Below are positions 12,670 to 23,649 of a stretch of 64,000 nt of DNA, piece after piece; position 1 is the stretch's first letter, and every line of letters starts with the position of its first letter. The stretch comes from Uloborus plumipes (Eukaryota > Arthropoda > Arachnida > Araneae > Uloboridae), in assembly GCA_038373865.1 (NCBI GenBank), contig JAXGGA010002379.1:1-64000 (forward strand). The letters run 5' to 3'. The position numbers were made by a program, and so were the translations under genes. The notes under the pieces are model-generated. The model was not told the origin of the DNA, searched no databases, and was given only the letters and a program-made list of their open reading frames with translations.

Positions 12670-13452
12670 TACATGTCCCTGTGTTTGTGGCCAATGGACT
12701 CAGCTACTGAACCGATTTCAACCAAATTTTGCACGCAGTTTAAGTTTGGTCCAACTTAAATGATAGGATAGTTTTTATCTCAATTTAAGACCGCAATATA
12801 TTTTTTATTGCAAATTATCTATTTAACTACCAGCTTTTCTGTATTCTTGGCTAAGCCTTTTTACTAAGCCTTTTTTGACACCTGCATGGCTGAGCGACAT
12901 AAAGCACACGTTCTGGCAGCTTCCGGAGCGCAGTAAACAGGTTGTAAATTAGCGGTGCGTTGAGTGTTATTTGATTTTTTTGTGAAGTAAATTGCAAACA
13001 AACGCGTTACTTCCCTTGAAATTTATATGTGATAAGCTGTCAGAAACGATTGTCACTTATGAGTTTTTACGCCTCTGAGGCTGAGAGGTGGAAAGCGCTT
13101 GGTGGGATAGTTCCTGAACTGCATTTAAGTGGCTGTTCTTCTTACTACTATTACGTATACAAAAGTTTGTTTGGATGGATTTATGGATGGAGCATTCAGT
13201 TGATAAGCAGTCCGAAAAAATTATCTTTTTAACTAAGCCTTTTTTGAGCCTCTGTCGCCGGGCGACATGAAGCACATGTTCTGATAGCTTCTGGAGTAAA
13301 ATAGGTTGTAAATACAGAAACAATAATGAATGATTGATGTTGGTACTTATTTTTTTTTTTTTTTTGTATTTTCTAATAAAAAAAACTTAATAAATTCAAA
13401 AATTTGCTTATTCATTGCCTTTAAAGCGGAACAGAGTTCGCCGGGTCATCTA

Positions 13453-13454
<2 letters not shown>
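12667..13454 (+). mobile_element. Helitron-like non-autonomous element, plus strand
   Basis: The right end reads GTTCGCCGGGTCATCTAG followed by T, a CTAG|T Helitron-type terminus, and then enters (TA)n. The left part (12670-12760) has the related phrase ACCGATTTCAACCAAATTTTGCAC. A segment of about 90 bp is present twice, near 12855-12945 and 13230-13320 (CTAAGCCTTTTTTGA ... GCGACAT.AAGCACA). There is no coding capacity and the 5' end is uncertain. Confidence 0.5.

Positions 13455-13511
<57 letters not shown>
13455..13511. repeat. (TA)n microsatellite
   Basis: About 55 bases of TA repeat lie between the Helitron-like end and the palindromic MITE. The same tract resumes at 14164-14187 on the other side of the MITE, showing that the MITE landed inside it. 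Confidence 0.9.
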
Positions 13512-13514
<3 letters not shown>

Positions 13515-14163
13515 GGTGTCCACTCCAATCGTGGACCAATAGCTAATTTCTAAACCGTTAGAGATAAGCATATAGTTTATTTAGCAAAAAATCTCCAAAT
13601 TACGAAAGGAATTTTAGGTCTATTCAATGTTTTTCAAAAAATCAAATTTTGAAAGAGTTACGAAATTTAAATTTTTATACATCCCCCCAGTCCTATCAAT
13701 CATATTTAGTAAAACATTCCTGACACTGTAACGTTTAAAACTAAAATAAAATCACTCTTTTACCACAAAAATTGACCGAGTTATGACGTTTTGAAAAATC
13801 AAGATTTTGCATTGTTTCATGACGCTATCGAGGGAACGATCTCTCGATGACGTCATGAAACAATGCAAAATCTTGATTTTTCAAAACGTCATAAGTCGGT
13901 CAATTTTTGTGGTAGAAGGGTGATTTTTTTTTAGTTTTAAACGTTACAGTGTCAGGAATGTTTTACTAAATATGATTGATAGGACTGGGGGGCTGTATAA
14001 AAATTTAAATTTCGTAACTCTTTCAAAATTTGATTTTTTGAAAAACATTGAATAGACCCAAAATTCCTTTCGTAATTTGGAGATTTTTTCCTAAATAAAC
14101 TATATGCTTATCTCTAACGGTTTAGAAATTAGCTATTTGTCCACGATTGGAGTGGACACCCTG
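13512..14163. mobile_element. 652-bp near-perfect palindromic MITE in (TA)n
   Basis: The ends CAGGGTGTCCACTCCAATCG and its inverse are flanked by TA. The two arms, about 320 bp each, are inverted copies with only scattered differences (for example CTATCGAG versus the matching CTCGATGA region near the centre, and ATACATCCC versus ATACAGCCC). The centre is about 13825-13850. TA duplication and CAGGG ends suggest a Tc1/mariner-type MITE of the fold-back kind. It has no coding capacity. Confidence 0.8.
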
Positions 14164-14187
14164 TATATATATATATATATATATATC

Positions 14188-15174
14188 ATATTCTCTGTTT
14201 TATTTATATGGATGTATCACTTTTATACTTTCCAAAATTCTTGCTGAATTCTAGCTAAAATTAAAAAGTACAATAATTAATCTTTATATGCACTTCGGTT
14301 TATTTCTACTAGTTGGTGTATTCATAATAGTTTTACTTACTTAGAAATAAATTCCAACTAAGCTAATTCCAGGATGAAAAATATAGGTATAATTTGTTTT
14401 TTTTTGTTTAGAGTTTCGTTAGTTCCTGGTTTGGTTTTAGATTTATTACTGTTTTATTTTACTGCCGAAGTGAGTTCATTTTATAATTCAAGAGAAAGAG
14501 TGCTCTAGTGTGGTGTCACTTTTCTCAATAAGACATATAATTCTATTTTTGGGACTCATATAATACAACTTATTTAAACTAATCTATGAAAACGGAGACA
14601 TATTTATCAAGAGTCGCATATAAATGATTTTACGTTTTATTTATGACATTTACACACAGCATGTTTGTCCTTAATCTGCCTACGGCATTTGAAACCACTT
14701 TCATTGAATATTTCCCATGGCTTCAGCACAGACTTTTAGCATGATTTGTGCTAAATATTGCTTTAAAAGATAGTCTATATTCAAATTGTGCTGTACGTTA
14801 CTGAAAACGTCGTGTTGGAGCCAGACAGTTAAAATAATTTTCGCTAAAAATATCCCAAATCTTACTCATACAAAACTCTATTTGACTCGAAGGCATCGTA
14901 TAGTAAAATTTTGGTAGTGGTAAATCATTATTTCAAGAAGGGATTTGGTACGCTCAAACTGAATATATCTCTGATTATGATGTTATTAAATAACGTTACA
15001 TTCGTAAAACAAGGGAAAATATATAGCTCATGCTCAAAAACGTATAAAATTTTAAAACTTCGGGAAAAAAAATTAATCAATAGTCATTTATTTTAAATCA
15101 AAAGTTAATGTTCTTTTCCCCACAAAACTCGCATTAAGTTTGTTTCATATAGGGGGTGAGTAGTGGCGTTATTA
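14188..15174. other. AT-rich spacer, possible old dispersed repeat
   Basis: No coding is supported. 14635-14720 resembles about 8330-8450 (TACGGCA... CACTTTCAxTG), and 14955-15050 shares GAAAATATAT and flanking words with 17610-17690 and 7440-7490. This suggests copies of an ancient degraded repeat. Confidence 0.35.
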
Positions 15175-15804
15175 TAGGGATGGTTAGGGTAAGTGGGCCC
15201 CCTTTTTGAAACAGTTCGTTTTTAAAGCCTTATACAAAAGTTTTAAAGCAAAACAGCTGAAATTTGTTGACTTATTTTATCTTGGACATTATTAATAAAC
15301 ACAAGTTCAGCATTATTTCCTAAAAAAATGCTTTAAATATTTTTAACTATCTTATTCCTTAAAAAATGGTCTGGGGGACCCACTTACCCCCTAGGAAGGG
15401 GTAAGTGGGCCACCCTCCACTTATTTATATTTAGAGTGAGCATATTTTGGAAAGGGGTTTGAGGGTCCTACTTAACAAAATATGCAAAATTTTAGTAGGA
15501 AATATTTTTCTGTAAGTGTATCCATTAATGAGCTATCTACTTACATATGAATGTGTATGACAGAAAATTATAAAGTGAAATACAAAACAATTATGTCTGT
15601 GAAATTCATTAAAAGCTGTTAGGCGTAGTTTTTGATTTTACATATAAATTAATGTTGAATAAACATAATAGAGTCAATTAAGATCAATTTTGGTAAAATA
15701 AAAAAATATATATAGGTTGAAAAAAAAATGGAAACACTTAATGGCAGCGTCTATTTGAAGTTTTCTGAGGGAGAAACATTATCATTTCTTCATCAGTTAT
15801 AATT

Positions 15805-16014
15805 CTAACATAACTTACATAAAAACAATAAAAGTGTATCTATTTCTATAAAATTTAGCTGCATTTTTTCATTTGTATCATATTCTAAAATTATAACTTC
15901 ATAATACTTTATGGTTTTCTTTGATGCAAGTTTCACCAATACATAGTTACCAGCTCTTGCTGTTTTTGTAGCTGAACCATTAATTTCTTCTAGGTGTCCA
16001 TAATTATCTTTCAT
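15805..16014 (-). pseudogene. Pogo-type transposase C-terminal fragment
   Basis: The 69-residue frame contains GNYVLVKLASKKTIKYYEV, which matches the pattern (I/V)G-x-(F/Y)-V-L-V-K-(F/Y)-x-x-K-(K/R)-x-x-x-x-Y-(Y/V)-V found near the C terminus of arthropod pogo/Tigger-like transposases. A second fragment of the same type lies at about 51670-51960. No HTH or DDE domain is present in this element. The similarity is short, so confidence is moderate. Confidence 0.45.
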
Positions 16015-16438
16015 TTCGTCGTAGAAATTGCTTCGTCAAAACTGCTTTTCATTTTAAAATCATCATTATTATGAGGGGACCCACTTACCTTATAGAGAAA
16101 AACCACGGGGTAAGTGTGGAACCCCTCCCCTAAATACTTATTAATTTCTTAATCCCTTAAGTACTTTGCATAAAAATTCTTATTGCAATGTGTACTTTAG
16201 TTAAAACTCTACAAGAAAACTTGATGAACATAGTAAAAATAAGAAAATGTAACATTGAAACACTTAAAAAAATGTTGCTTGAACTCACAAAAAAAATTTT
16301 GTTCGGATTTTTTTAACATAAATTATATGATCAAAAAAAAAAATTCCTTGAAACCCAAATACATGCAAAAGCAATCACTGTGATGAAATTTAACATAATC
16401 AGTCAAAAAAGTATAAAAACCATATGTGCATTTTAGTT

Positions 16439-16942
16439 TTAACCCTTAACTTCCTACTGTTGCATTTCTGCAACATATGATTTATTTTAATTTAAAAGAC
16501 TCGTTTTTTTTTAATTACATACAAATCAGTTATCTGATAAAAAAACGAAATACATGCTAATTTTGTCACTAGTTGACAGCACATTTTTATCAGTAATCAC
16601 AATAATTATAAAAATATCTGATGCCTCAGAACTGTGTTTTTACTATAAAAAGAATACGTTATATTTTATGCTTCATGTTGTTAATTGAAGATATAAATTA
16701 CCAGGTAAGAAATTTGAACATTTTACGTTCATTTAAAATTAATTTTTAATTCTCTATTGGAAAACGTTTTTAAGAAATTTGATGGAACCTATACCTTGCC
16801 GCAAACAAAAAAAATGACTGAAATTCAATTTAAAACTGCTTTTTTTTTTTTTTTTAAATATTTTTCATCTTTATTATTACTTGAGAACTAACTGATATAA
16901 TGTTTTCATAGAAATTTAAAAAATTGCGAAGTTAAGGGTTAA
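16439..16942. mobile_element. piggyBac-like MITE with TTAA target duplication
   Basis: TTAA at both ends encloses CCCTTAACTTC ... GAAGTTAAGGG, a perfect 11-bp TIR of the CCC type seen in piggyBac relatives. A perfect subterminal hairpin GTTGCATTTCTGCAAC lies about 16 bp in from the left TIR. It is inserted in the pogo-like element at 15177-16989, so it is the younger of the two. Confidence 0.7.
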
Positions 16943-16991
16943 AGGGGGTAGCCCACTCACACCAGTGGCCCACTTACCCGAACCAACCCTA

Positions 16992-19752
16992 TATAATCAA
17001 TAGTGTAAAATCGTTAAAATTACATAGTTCAGTAGAAAAGTTTTTAAATGTTAACTATACACAACTGATTTAGACTACAAAAACTAATCAGAAATCATAG
17101 CATCATGTGTGTTTTGTGTGCATTGAAGTACTTGAGAATAAATCAATTAAACGTTGTATTGGGGGAAACCTTGATTTTTGTCAAGCCTGTTTTGTATTTC
17201 GTTCTTCATTTATTTACTTTTTGAGACTTTTTGCGACTTAAAAATCTCCGGTTATCAAATCATGCATAAAATTTATAAAAACCTTGATATTCTCCAAAGA
17301 TGTCAGCTTTTAAATTTCATCAGATTTTCCACTATTATTGCCAAGGAAGAATAGTTGTTTAACCACAGCATTCGTACGCGTTTTGATAGTTTGCAGGCAT
17401 TTGCCAATGTCTTAAGAAAGGAAGTCTCGCTTACAAGAAGAACTATTAATGTATAAAATACAGTTACAAAATTTCACCGTCTGTCGCTTTTACTGGGAAC
17501 AAGCTAAAGCTTAGTATGTGAAGTGATATAAGCGTAAAAGGTATTGCATTGTGAAATGCTGGTTCCAGTAAACTATTACTTTCATAATTTAAACATGAAA
17601 AAACTGAATAATTCTCTGATTTTGCGGCTCTAAAAACTTTCTATTCGTAAAAGAAGGAAAATATATCATACAATAAACATAGCATCCACTCATGTTTTAA
17701 TTCCTTTTCTTGACATTTCTCCACAAAACTGACTTCTCGCAGAAATCTTGTTTATTCGAAGAATGCAAGATGCAAGATAAAATAACTATTTCTTCCTTCT
17801 GGACCTTTTGTGGGGAAAATGCTTTTTCTATTAATCTCCGAGTGCGAGTGACACTTAATATATTTAGCGAGTCCTTAAGATGAAAAAAAAATCAAATACG
17901 GGCTTCACACTACTTCTTTGTACGCATTTTAAATAATCGTTGTTTTTTACTAATTCATATAAATTTTCAATGCCTAATTTTTAGAGGCTTTCCTACACCT
18001 ATAAACTTAAAGAAGGCCTTTTTAAAATGCAAAGAAATGTGCTGTTTTTGTCAGTCTACAATCAGAAATGGCTTTAACAAAAAATGATAAAGCCATTTAA
18101 AAGGAACGAAAATATATGAAAAACATTTTTAATAATTGAATCGTTTAGTCTTACGAAAAAAAAAAAAATCAAGTGTCAATTTATTTAGCTTTGATGGAAC
18201 ATTTTCAACATCATATTAAATATTTTATGTACGGATTACAGTGTTTTATGGTAAGACTCTTTTGGAAAATTTGGTTTTTGATTGGTTTATGAATCATACG
18301 ATTTAATTACAAATTACAGTCCTAGTACGGAGATAACTGACAAAAAAGGAAATTTCTCAGATATTTACGTTACAAAATGCTAAATTTAGGAGTTAAATCG
18401 CACCCCCCCCCCCCGCCCTGTGTAAAAACTCCCATGGTGCATATAAAATAAAGTAAATCGTGTTGTGATATTTAATTATACATACACAGCATTCGTAACG
18501 CGACAAAAAATGAAAAATGATAATGATCCATCCTTCCAATCTTACATCACTTATGGAACGAGCAGGGATAGTTTGTCGATTTTCAAACTTGAAAAAGCCC
18601 TAATTGAGAAAAGTATGAGTCTGGTTTACTGGCTTGTTTTATTAAGGTGCCATATCATTTAACACTTTATTGAACGGTTTAAGATCGTTCCGTTGCGACT
18701 TTTGGAATCGTCCAAAAGAAGAAAAAAAATTCAAAGTTTGGTTTTCAAGTGTTCGAATGTATTCTGATAATTGACAGTTTAGCACGATCACAAAATTTCG
18801 GACATTAATTGATTTGCTTTAGTTACATCGTAAAATATTATAGTACATTGTTAAATAGCTTGGTTATATTTTAAAATATTAGTATGTAACCTTTGGTGTC
18901 AAAAACTTGGCCAAAATAATGAACAATTGCCTAGACTTCTCGTAGTTAATATTTTACCGGATATTTGCTGAGATTCATGGTCAACTGAATAACAAGCAAG
19001 TGCCGAGAAATAAAAGGTGCTGATATACATATGCATATATATTTTTTTATTTAATGCAAACTGAATACATACCAGATACCCCTTCTCTTTGGAAAACGTT
19101 CAAATAACAGAATTGTTCTTTTTTATTAAAAAAAAAAAATATCGACAGTAATTATTAATATGGTGTAAGATAACCCTTTGCAATTCTTTTTGCGTGATAT
19201 ATAGCTTCCAGAACGGTTGCGATTGAATTCCGAATTATATTGCATCTATTGTACGCAGCGCAATGATTTTTTTTTTTTCGACTCTATGATCCAAAACAGC
19301 TCTCATCAGTCGTGTTGATTTAAATCAAAAAGACAATTAATGCATTATTTTCCGCAGAACCTATCCTTTTGGAATGACAATTGTTTGGGCAAACACAGAG
19401 TATCAATTTAAGTCCATAAATATCAAGGTATGCATTGCTTAAGTATATGAAACTAATCAAAATGCCTTTTTTGGGTGCTTTAATGATTCCTAAAACTTCA
19501 ATTAAAGATCGTTTTGTGCAGATTTTCAAAGGCTTTTATTCGCCTCAAAAATTGAAGAAATATGGCATTTCTTCGATTACAATATATATTCTCAAATATA
19601 CTATTTTTAGTGCAATAAGAATACACTTTTTGCGATTGAAAGGTACTAATGTCCTTTTCTGTACTCTTGTCAACGTGCGCGCAAAATTTTATGCTGAGCA
19701 GTTGAGTTTATCTGAAGCGCGAAGGAGAATCAAACTAATACTCAAATACTAG
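16992..19752. other. AT-rich non-coding stretch
   Basis: No coding frame is supported. A C run of about 13 lies at 18402. Parts of 17380-17720 resemble the old repeat noted at 7.4, 8.3 and 14.6-15.1 kb. Nothing else is recognised. Confidence 0.4.
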
Positions 19753-20828
19753 TTAAGGATTCCGGGCTGTTGTGCCGTGGTCTGAATGGCTTTAATCCAT
19801 ACGTTTCGATCGCAACTGCGGCGGTCATCTTCAGTGGGTGTCGTTGATTAATTTGGCGACTGATGCGAAATTTCGAACTGCTGCAAGATTTTAAACCGAA
19901 AACGCAGCGCCCTCTACCTGTCAGCTCGAGATTGACAGATGACTGGATGCCAAAGCTTGTTAACTTTTACTTCTTCCTCCTTCTTGTTAAAATTATTTGG
20001 GTGTTTGAAAATTTCAATGGCCTCTCTATTCAATCTGGGGAAACAATTTGAAGTCCGTGAAATTATTTTGGCCTCTTTGAATTTTATATCATGGATTTCA
20101 TTACTGAAAGTGTGCTCCGCGATCGCCGACTTTTCAGTCTGACCCAGCCGGCAATTTCTCTGATGCTCTTTGATTCTTGTATTAACGCTCCGTTTTGTCG
20201 TCCCGATATAAACTAATCCACAGGAACAGGGGATCTTATAAACTCCTGCGGCTGACAACGGATCTCTAGCATCTTTCACTGAACGCAGCAGGTCGCTGAC
20301 TCTATTGGAGGGCTTAAAAACCGTCTTAATATTATGTCGACGTAAAAGTCTTTCAATTCGGTCTGTGACGTCCTCAACGTAGGGAAGGTAGGCTATGGAC
20401 TTGACCGGTTCTTCTTTAGGCGTCTTTCTTTCAGTCTTGGGGTGGAAAGCTCTCTTAATTTCTTGTTTAGAAAATCCATTGGCTTGGAAGACATTAGTAA
20501 GGTGGGCAAGCTCATTTTCAAAAGCAGACGGTTCGCAGATTCTAGAGGCCCTGACGAAAAGTGTTTTTAACGCTCCCCTCTTTTGTCGAGGATGGTGATT
20601 GGAGTCCTTGTATAGATAGCGATCTGTATGTGTTGGCTTGCGGTAAACACAATGGCCCAGGGTTCCGTCTTCCCTCCGGCTGACACAGACATCCAGAAAT
20701 GGTAACATTCCGTCCTTCTCAGTTTCCATGGACAACATAATATTCTCATGTATGTTGTTGATATAAGTCAGAAATCGGTAAAGTTCGTCATTTCCATGGC
20801 TCCATATGACAAAAGTATCATCAACGTC
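19753..20828 (-). mobile_element. Penelope-like retroelement, 5'-truncated
   Basis: The minus strand carries the end of a Penelope-like element: the reverse transcriptase from the YVDD box onward, the GIY-YIG endonuclease, and a 3' region of about 160 bp (GACCGCCGCAGTTGCGATCG near 19810). Homology starts exactly inside the YVDD box at about 20826. The preceding 45 bp are unrelated and are followed by a palindromic element at 20877. Truncation at the 5' end is usual for Penelope-like insertions. Confidence 0.8.
19914..20828 (-). pseudogene. Penelope-like RT (C-terminal part) and GIY-YIG endonuclease, truncated
   Basis: An open frame runs 325 codons from 20891, but residues 1-21 are not element-derived. 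The family match begins at VDDTFVIW (residues about 23-30, the RT motif C region) and continues through FLDVCVSR and the tail of the RT with VYRKPTHTDRYL. The GIY-YIG nuclease covers about residues 214-310: GVYKIPCSCG, YIG (about 225), the conserved arginine in TRIKEH and the glutamate in NREAIEIF, with the CxC pair typical of Penelope-type nucleases. RT motifs before YVDD are missing, so the copy cannot mobilise itself. The frame is otherwise unbroken, which points to a fairly recent insertion. Confidence 0.85.
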
Positions 20829-20876
20829 ATTCTTACAATACTCAAATAACTCAAAAAGCAAAAAACTCACTTTTAA

Positions 20877-21546
20877 GGCTACAGTGGACAAATAAAATTG
20901 ATTTTTTTCAATTATTGATTTATATGTCTAAAACTTTGTGTGCTTGTATTATTGTATATTTACGACATCTAAAAGCATAAAAAAATGCAAATTAGTGCAA
21001 AAACAATGAATATTTTTTTTTTTCAAATTTCAAATTTAAACATTTTTTTAACAAAATTTCAAAATGTTCCAGGCGTCGCAATTTTTTTTCAAACTTTGAA
21101 TTTCCACTTAATTTCCAATCATTACGCATGATTGCATAAAACAATGCATTACATGCAATGTTTTATGTGATAGTTTATAAAAGATGGCTGAAAATGAAAA
21201 TTTATATGATTTTTTCAACTGAAAATTTTTATTTTCAGCCATCTTTTATAAACTATATCATAAAACATTGCATATAATGCATTGTTTTGTGCCACCATGC
21301 CTAATGATTGGAAATTAAGTGGAAATTCAAAGTTTGAAAAAAAAATGCGACGCCTGGAACATTTTGAAATTTTGTTTAAAAGATGTTTAAATTTGAAATT
21401 TGAAAAAAAATATTCATTGTTTTTGCACTAATTTGTGTTTTTTTATGCTTTTAGATGTCGTAAATATACAATAATACAAGCACACAAAGTTTTAGACATA
21501 TAAATCAATAATTGAAAAAAATCAATTTTATTTGTCCACTGTAGCC
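20877..21546. mobile_element. 670-bp palindromic MITE (TTAA- or TA-flanked)
   Basis: Two arms of about 310 bp are inverted copies (GGCTACAGTGGACAAATAAA ... and its complement), joined at about 21212. TTAA flanks both sides (20873-20876 and 21547-21550). Because GGC after TTAA is also inverted, TTAA is the better reading of the duplication; TA with ends CAGTGGAC (20882-21541) is the alternative. It has no coding capacity. Confidence 0.7.
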
Positions 21547-21553
21547 TTAACTA

Positions 21554-23241
21554 GGGTGAGTTCTGGTAAGTGCGTCCACGGGGTAAGTGCGTCCACTGGG
21601 AATTATATGAACACTGTCCTGAAATGGCTTCTGCAACATATCGACTATGTTAGATAACTGTCTAATGATAATTTCAATGGGTAGAATTCAGCCCTGGATT
21701 CAATAGACGAAACACCATCAGAGACAACTTAAATGTCTTCAAAAAAACTCTAAAGTAAAGATTGAGAAGGTTTTGTTTCAGTTTCTCTTGTAGTCATACC
21801 AAGCAATTGAAGTCAAGAAATGCAAGTTGTTTCTTTTGAGTAATAGCTACTAATAACATACATGGGGTATTTTGATCAAACACTCTAACTAAAATTTGTT
21901 TATATGACGGTACGCACTTTCCCTTTCTTTAAAGTAAGGTGGGGGTAAGTGCGTACCATTATGATGGGGCAAGTGCGTACCACTATCATGAGGCATATGC
22001 GTACTATTATGCGGAGCAAGTGCGTACCATTATGATGAGGCAAGTGTGTACCATTACGTGGAAAATCCGACTCTCGTAATTCACCTTTAATTTTGCTTAT
22101 AACTCTTTTATAAGCCGATTATAAATTCGACGTCATTTCCATCAAGCATTTATATTTACATTGAATGCGGCATAAGATTTCAATTTTATTCATTACCTCT
22201 GAAATATACTGGCTTTTAGATATCAGTTAGTAAATTTTTCGTTGAAAATAGCGATCATAAGCTATACTGAATTTAAACCAGAATGACAAATGAAGCATTG
22301 AAATTAAGTGAAACACTAAGTAAGGAACCAACTGATTCAAAAAGCGAAGGTGAAGTAATGAATAAATTATATTTAAGAAAATTAAGAACACCTTGTGAAA
22401 AACTATTTCAATGTACAAGAAAAAAAAAGTACAAGTATCATATTATGATCAATTATTTTCTTCTTTTTTTTTTTGCTCTTTATTTTGTGTTTTTTCTTAA
22501 TGCTGCTGATTCGAATAAGAAAAATATTTTCAAACCGTATTTATTCAAAAAAAAAACCGAAATGTTCACTCAGGTCACCAAATGATCAACCATACAAATA
22601 GAATTAAAGAAAATCACAGGGGTACGCACTTACAACAACGCTATTGGACGCACATGTCTCATCTTACATTTAAGAAGGGGTAAGTGCGAACCCTGGCTTA
22701 AACAAAGACTGATTAATGTATTAACCCAAAATAAACTATGTAGACTATAAGTGATTATTACTAAATAAAAACAACTTACATTTGCTCACGTGCTCTTATT
22801 AAAAGGACAGAGGAAGAATCACAGACACTACTATCTCAATCTTCAAATCACAGTTGTTCGAAAGACACGTGGGATATCACTGATTGCGTTTTATCCATGC
22901 AAGCAAGTGCTGATCTCTAGTATTAGGAATTATCCCAAGGCAACTACCTAACATATTTAATATGTGATAGAAGTTTTTTCCTGCTCATATTCACATAATT
23001 TAAGGTGGACGCACTTACCCCGCTAGGTAGGGAAAGTGCGTACCTTAGAATAGGTGTCATAAACCAGGTCCCAAAACCTAAGTTTATGGTTTATTTGACA
23101 TATTATATGGTTGAAAATCTTAGTAAAGGATCTGGAAAGAAAACTAAAAAAAATTGAGAGTGTACAAGATTTTTCAACAGAGCAGCATCCTTGAGAACAT
23201 GAACTTTGAAAAAAAGGGTACGCACTTACCAGAACTCACCC
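21554..23241. mobile_element. Pogo-like element with GTAAGTGCGTACC iterated motif
   Basis: The TIR GGGTGAGTTCTGGTAAGTGC and its inverse are flanked by TA at 21552-21553 and 23242-23243. AAGTGCGTACC or close variants, in both orientations, occur at least 14 times, with a tight cluster of five at about 21950-22055. The cluster spacing is about 20-25 bp. No transposase domain is recognised; a 100-codon frame at 22283-22585 has no family resemblance that I know. It is non-autonomous. Confidence 0.7.
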
Positions 23242-23355
23242 TAATAACTTTAGCATTTTTACATGTTTACTAACATTATAAAAACCTTTTTTTATGCTAA
23301 CAAATATTATAAAAACACTTCCGCATTCATAATATTAGTAAATATATATATTTTA

Positions 23356-23619
23356 TATTAAGTCCAATTATCCATGAGTTGGGGAGAGTTAACACGCAGA
23401 GTGGAAACAATAAGATTTTTAATGATACATTAGGAGAGAACAGAAACGTTACAACACATACACAAAGAGACGCAGCTACACAACAAACATAACCTTCTAC
23501 AAGGAAGTACGGCCATCGTCTGAAACATTTTCCCTGTAGGTGGCGCTGGATCCATATGGGATAAAACACTATATGTAAGAGGGGTGAACAGAGGTGCGAG
23601 AGGCATTGTTTCTCCAACA
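23356..23619 (-). repeat. Copia 3' LTR
   Basis: This 264-bp direct copy of 27844-28107 has two mismatches. It is the 3' LTR because the element runs on the minus strand, with the polypurine tract adjoining at 23620-23630. Confidence 0.95.
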
Positions 23620-23649
23620 CGCCCCCTCAATGACAATCGCACATCCATT

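Larger units (their letters stand above)
15177..16989. mobile_element. Pogo-like element with AAGTGGGCC iterated motif
   Basis: The TIRs GGGATGGTTAGGGTAAGTGG and (inverse) GGGTTGGTTCGGGTAAGTGG are flanked by TA at 15175-15176 and 16990-16991. The phrase GGTAAGTGGGCC or its inverse recurs inside (about 15189, 15374, 15400, 16078, 16108, 16968), as expected for subterminal transposase-binding sites. A minus-strand fragment at about 15805-16014 resembles the C-terminal region of pogo-type transposases. The element carries a TTAA-flanked MITE at 16443-16938. It lacks a catalytic domain, so it is a non-autonomous derivative. Confidence 0.7.

Noticed and set aside
22283..22585. 100-codon frame in the pogo-like element at 21554
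   Set aside because: It could have been a transposase piece, but no HTH, DDE or C-terminal motif is visible and the second half is a hydrophobic run of T-rich sequence.
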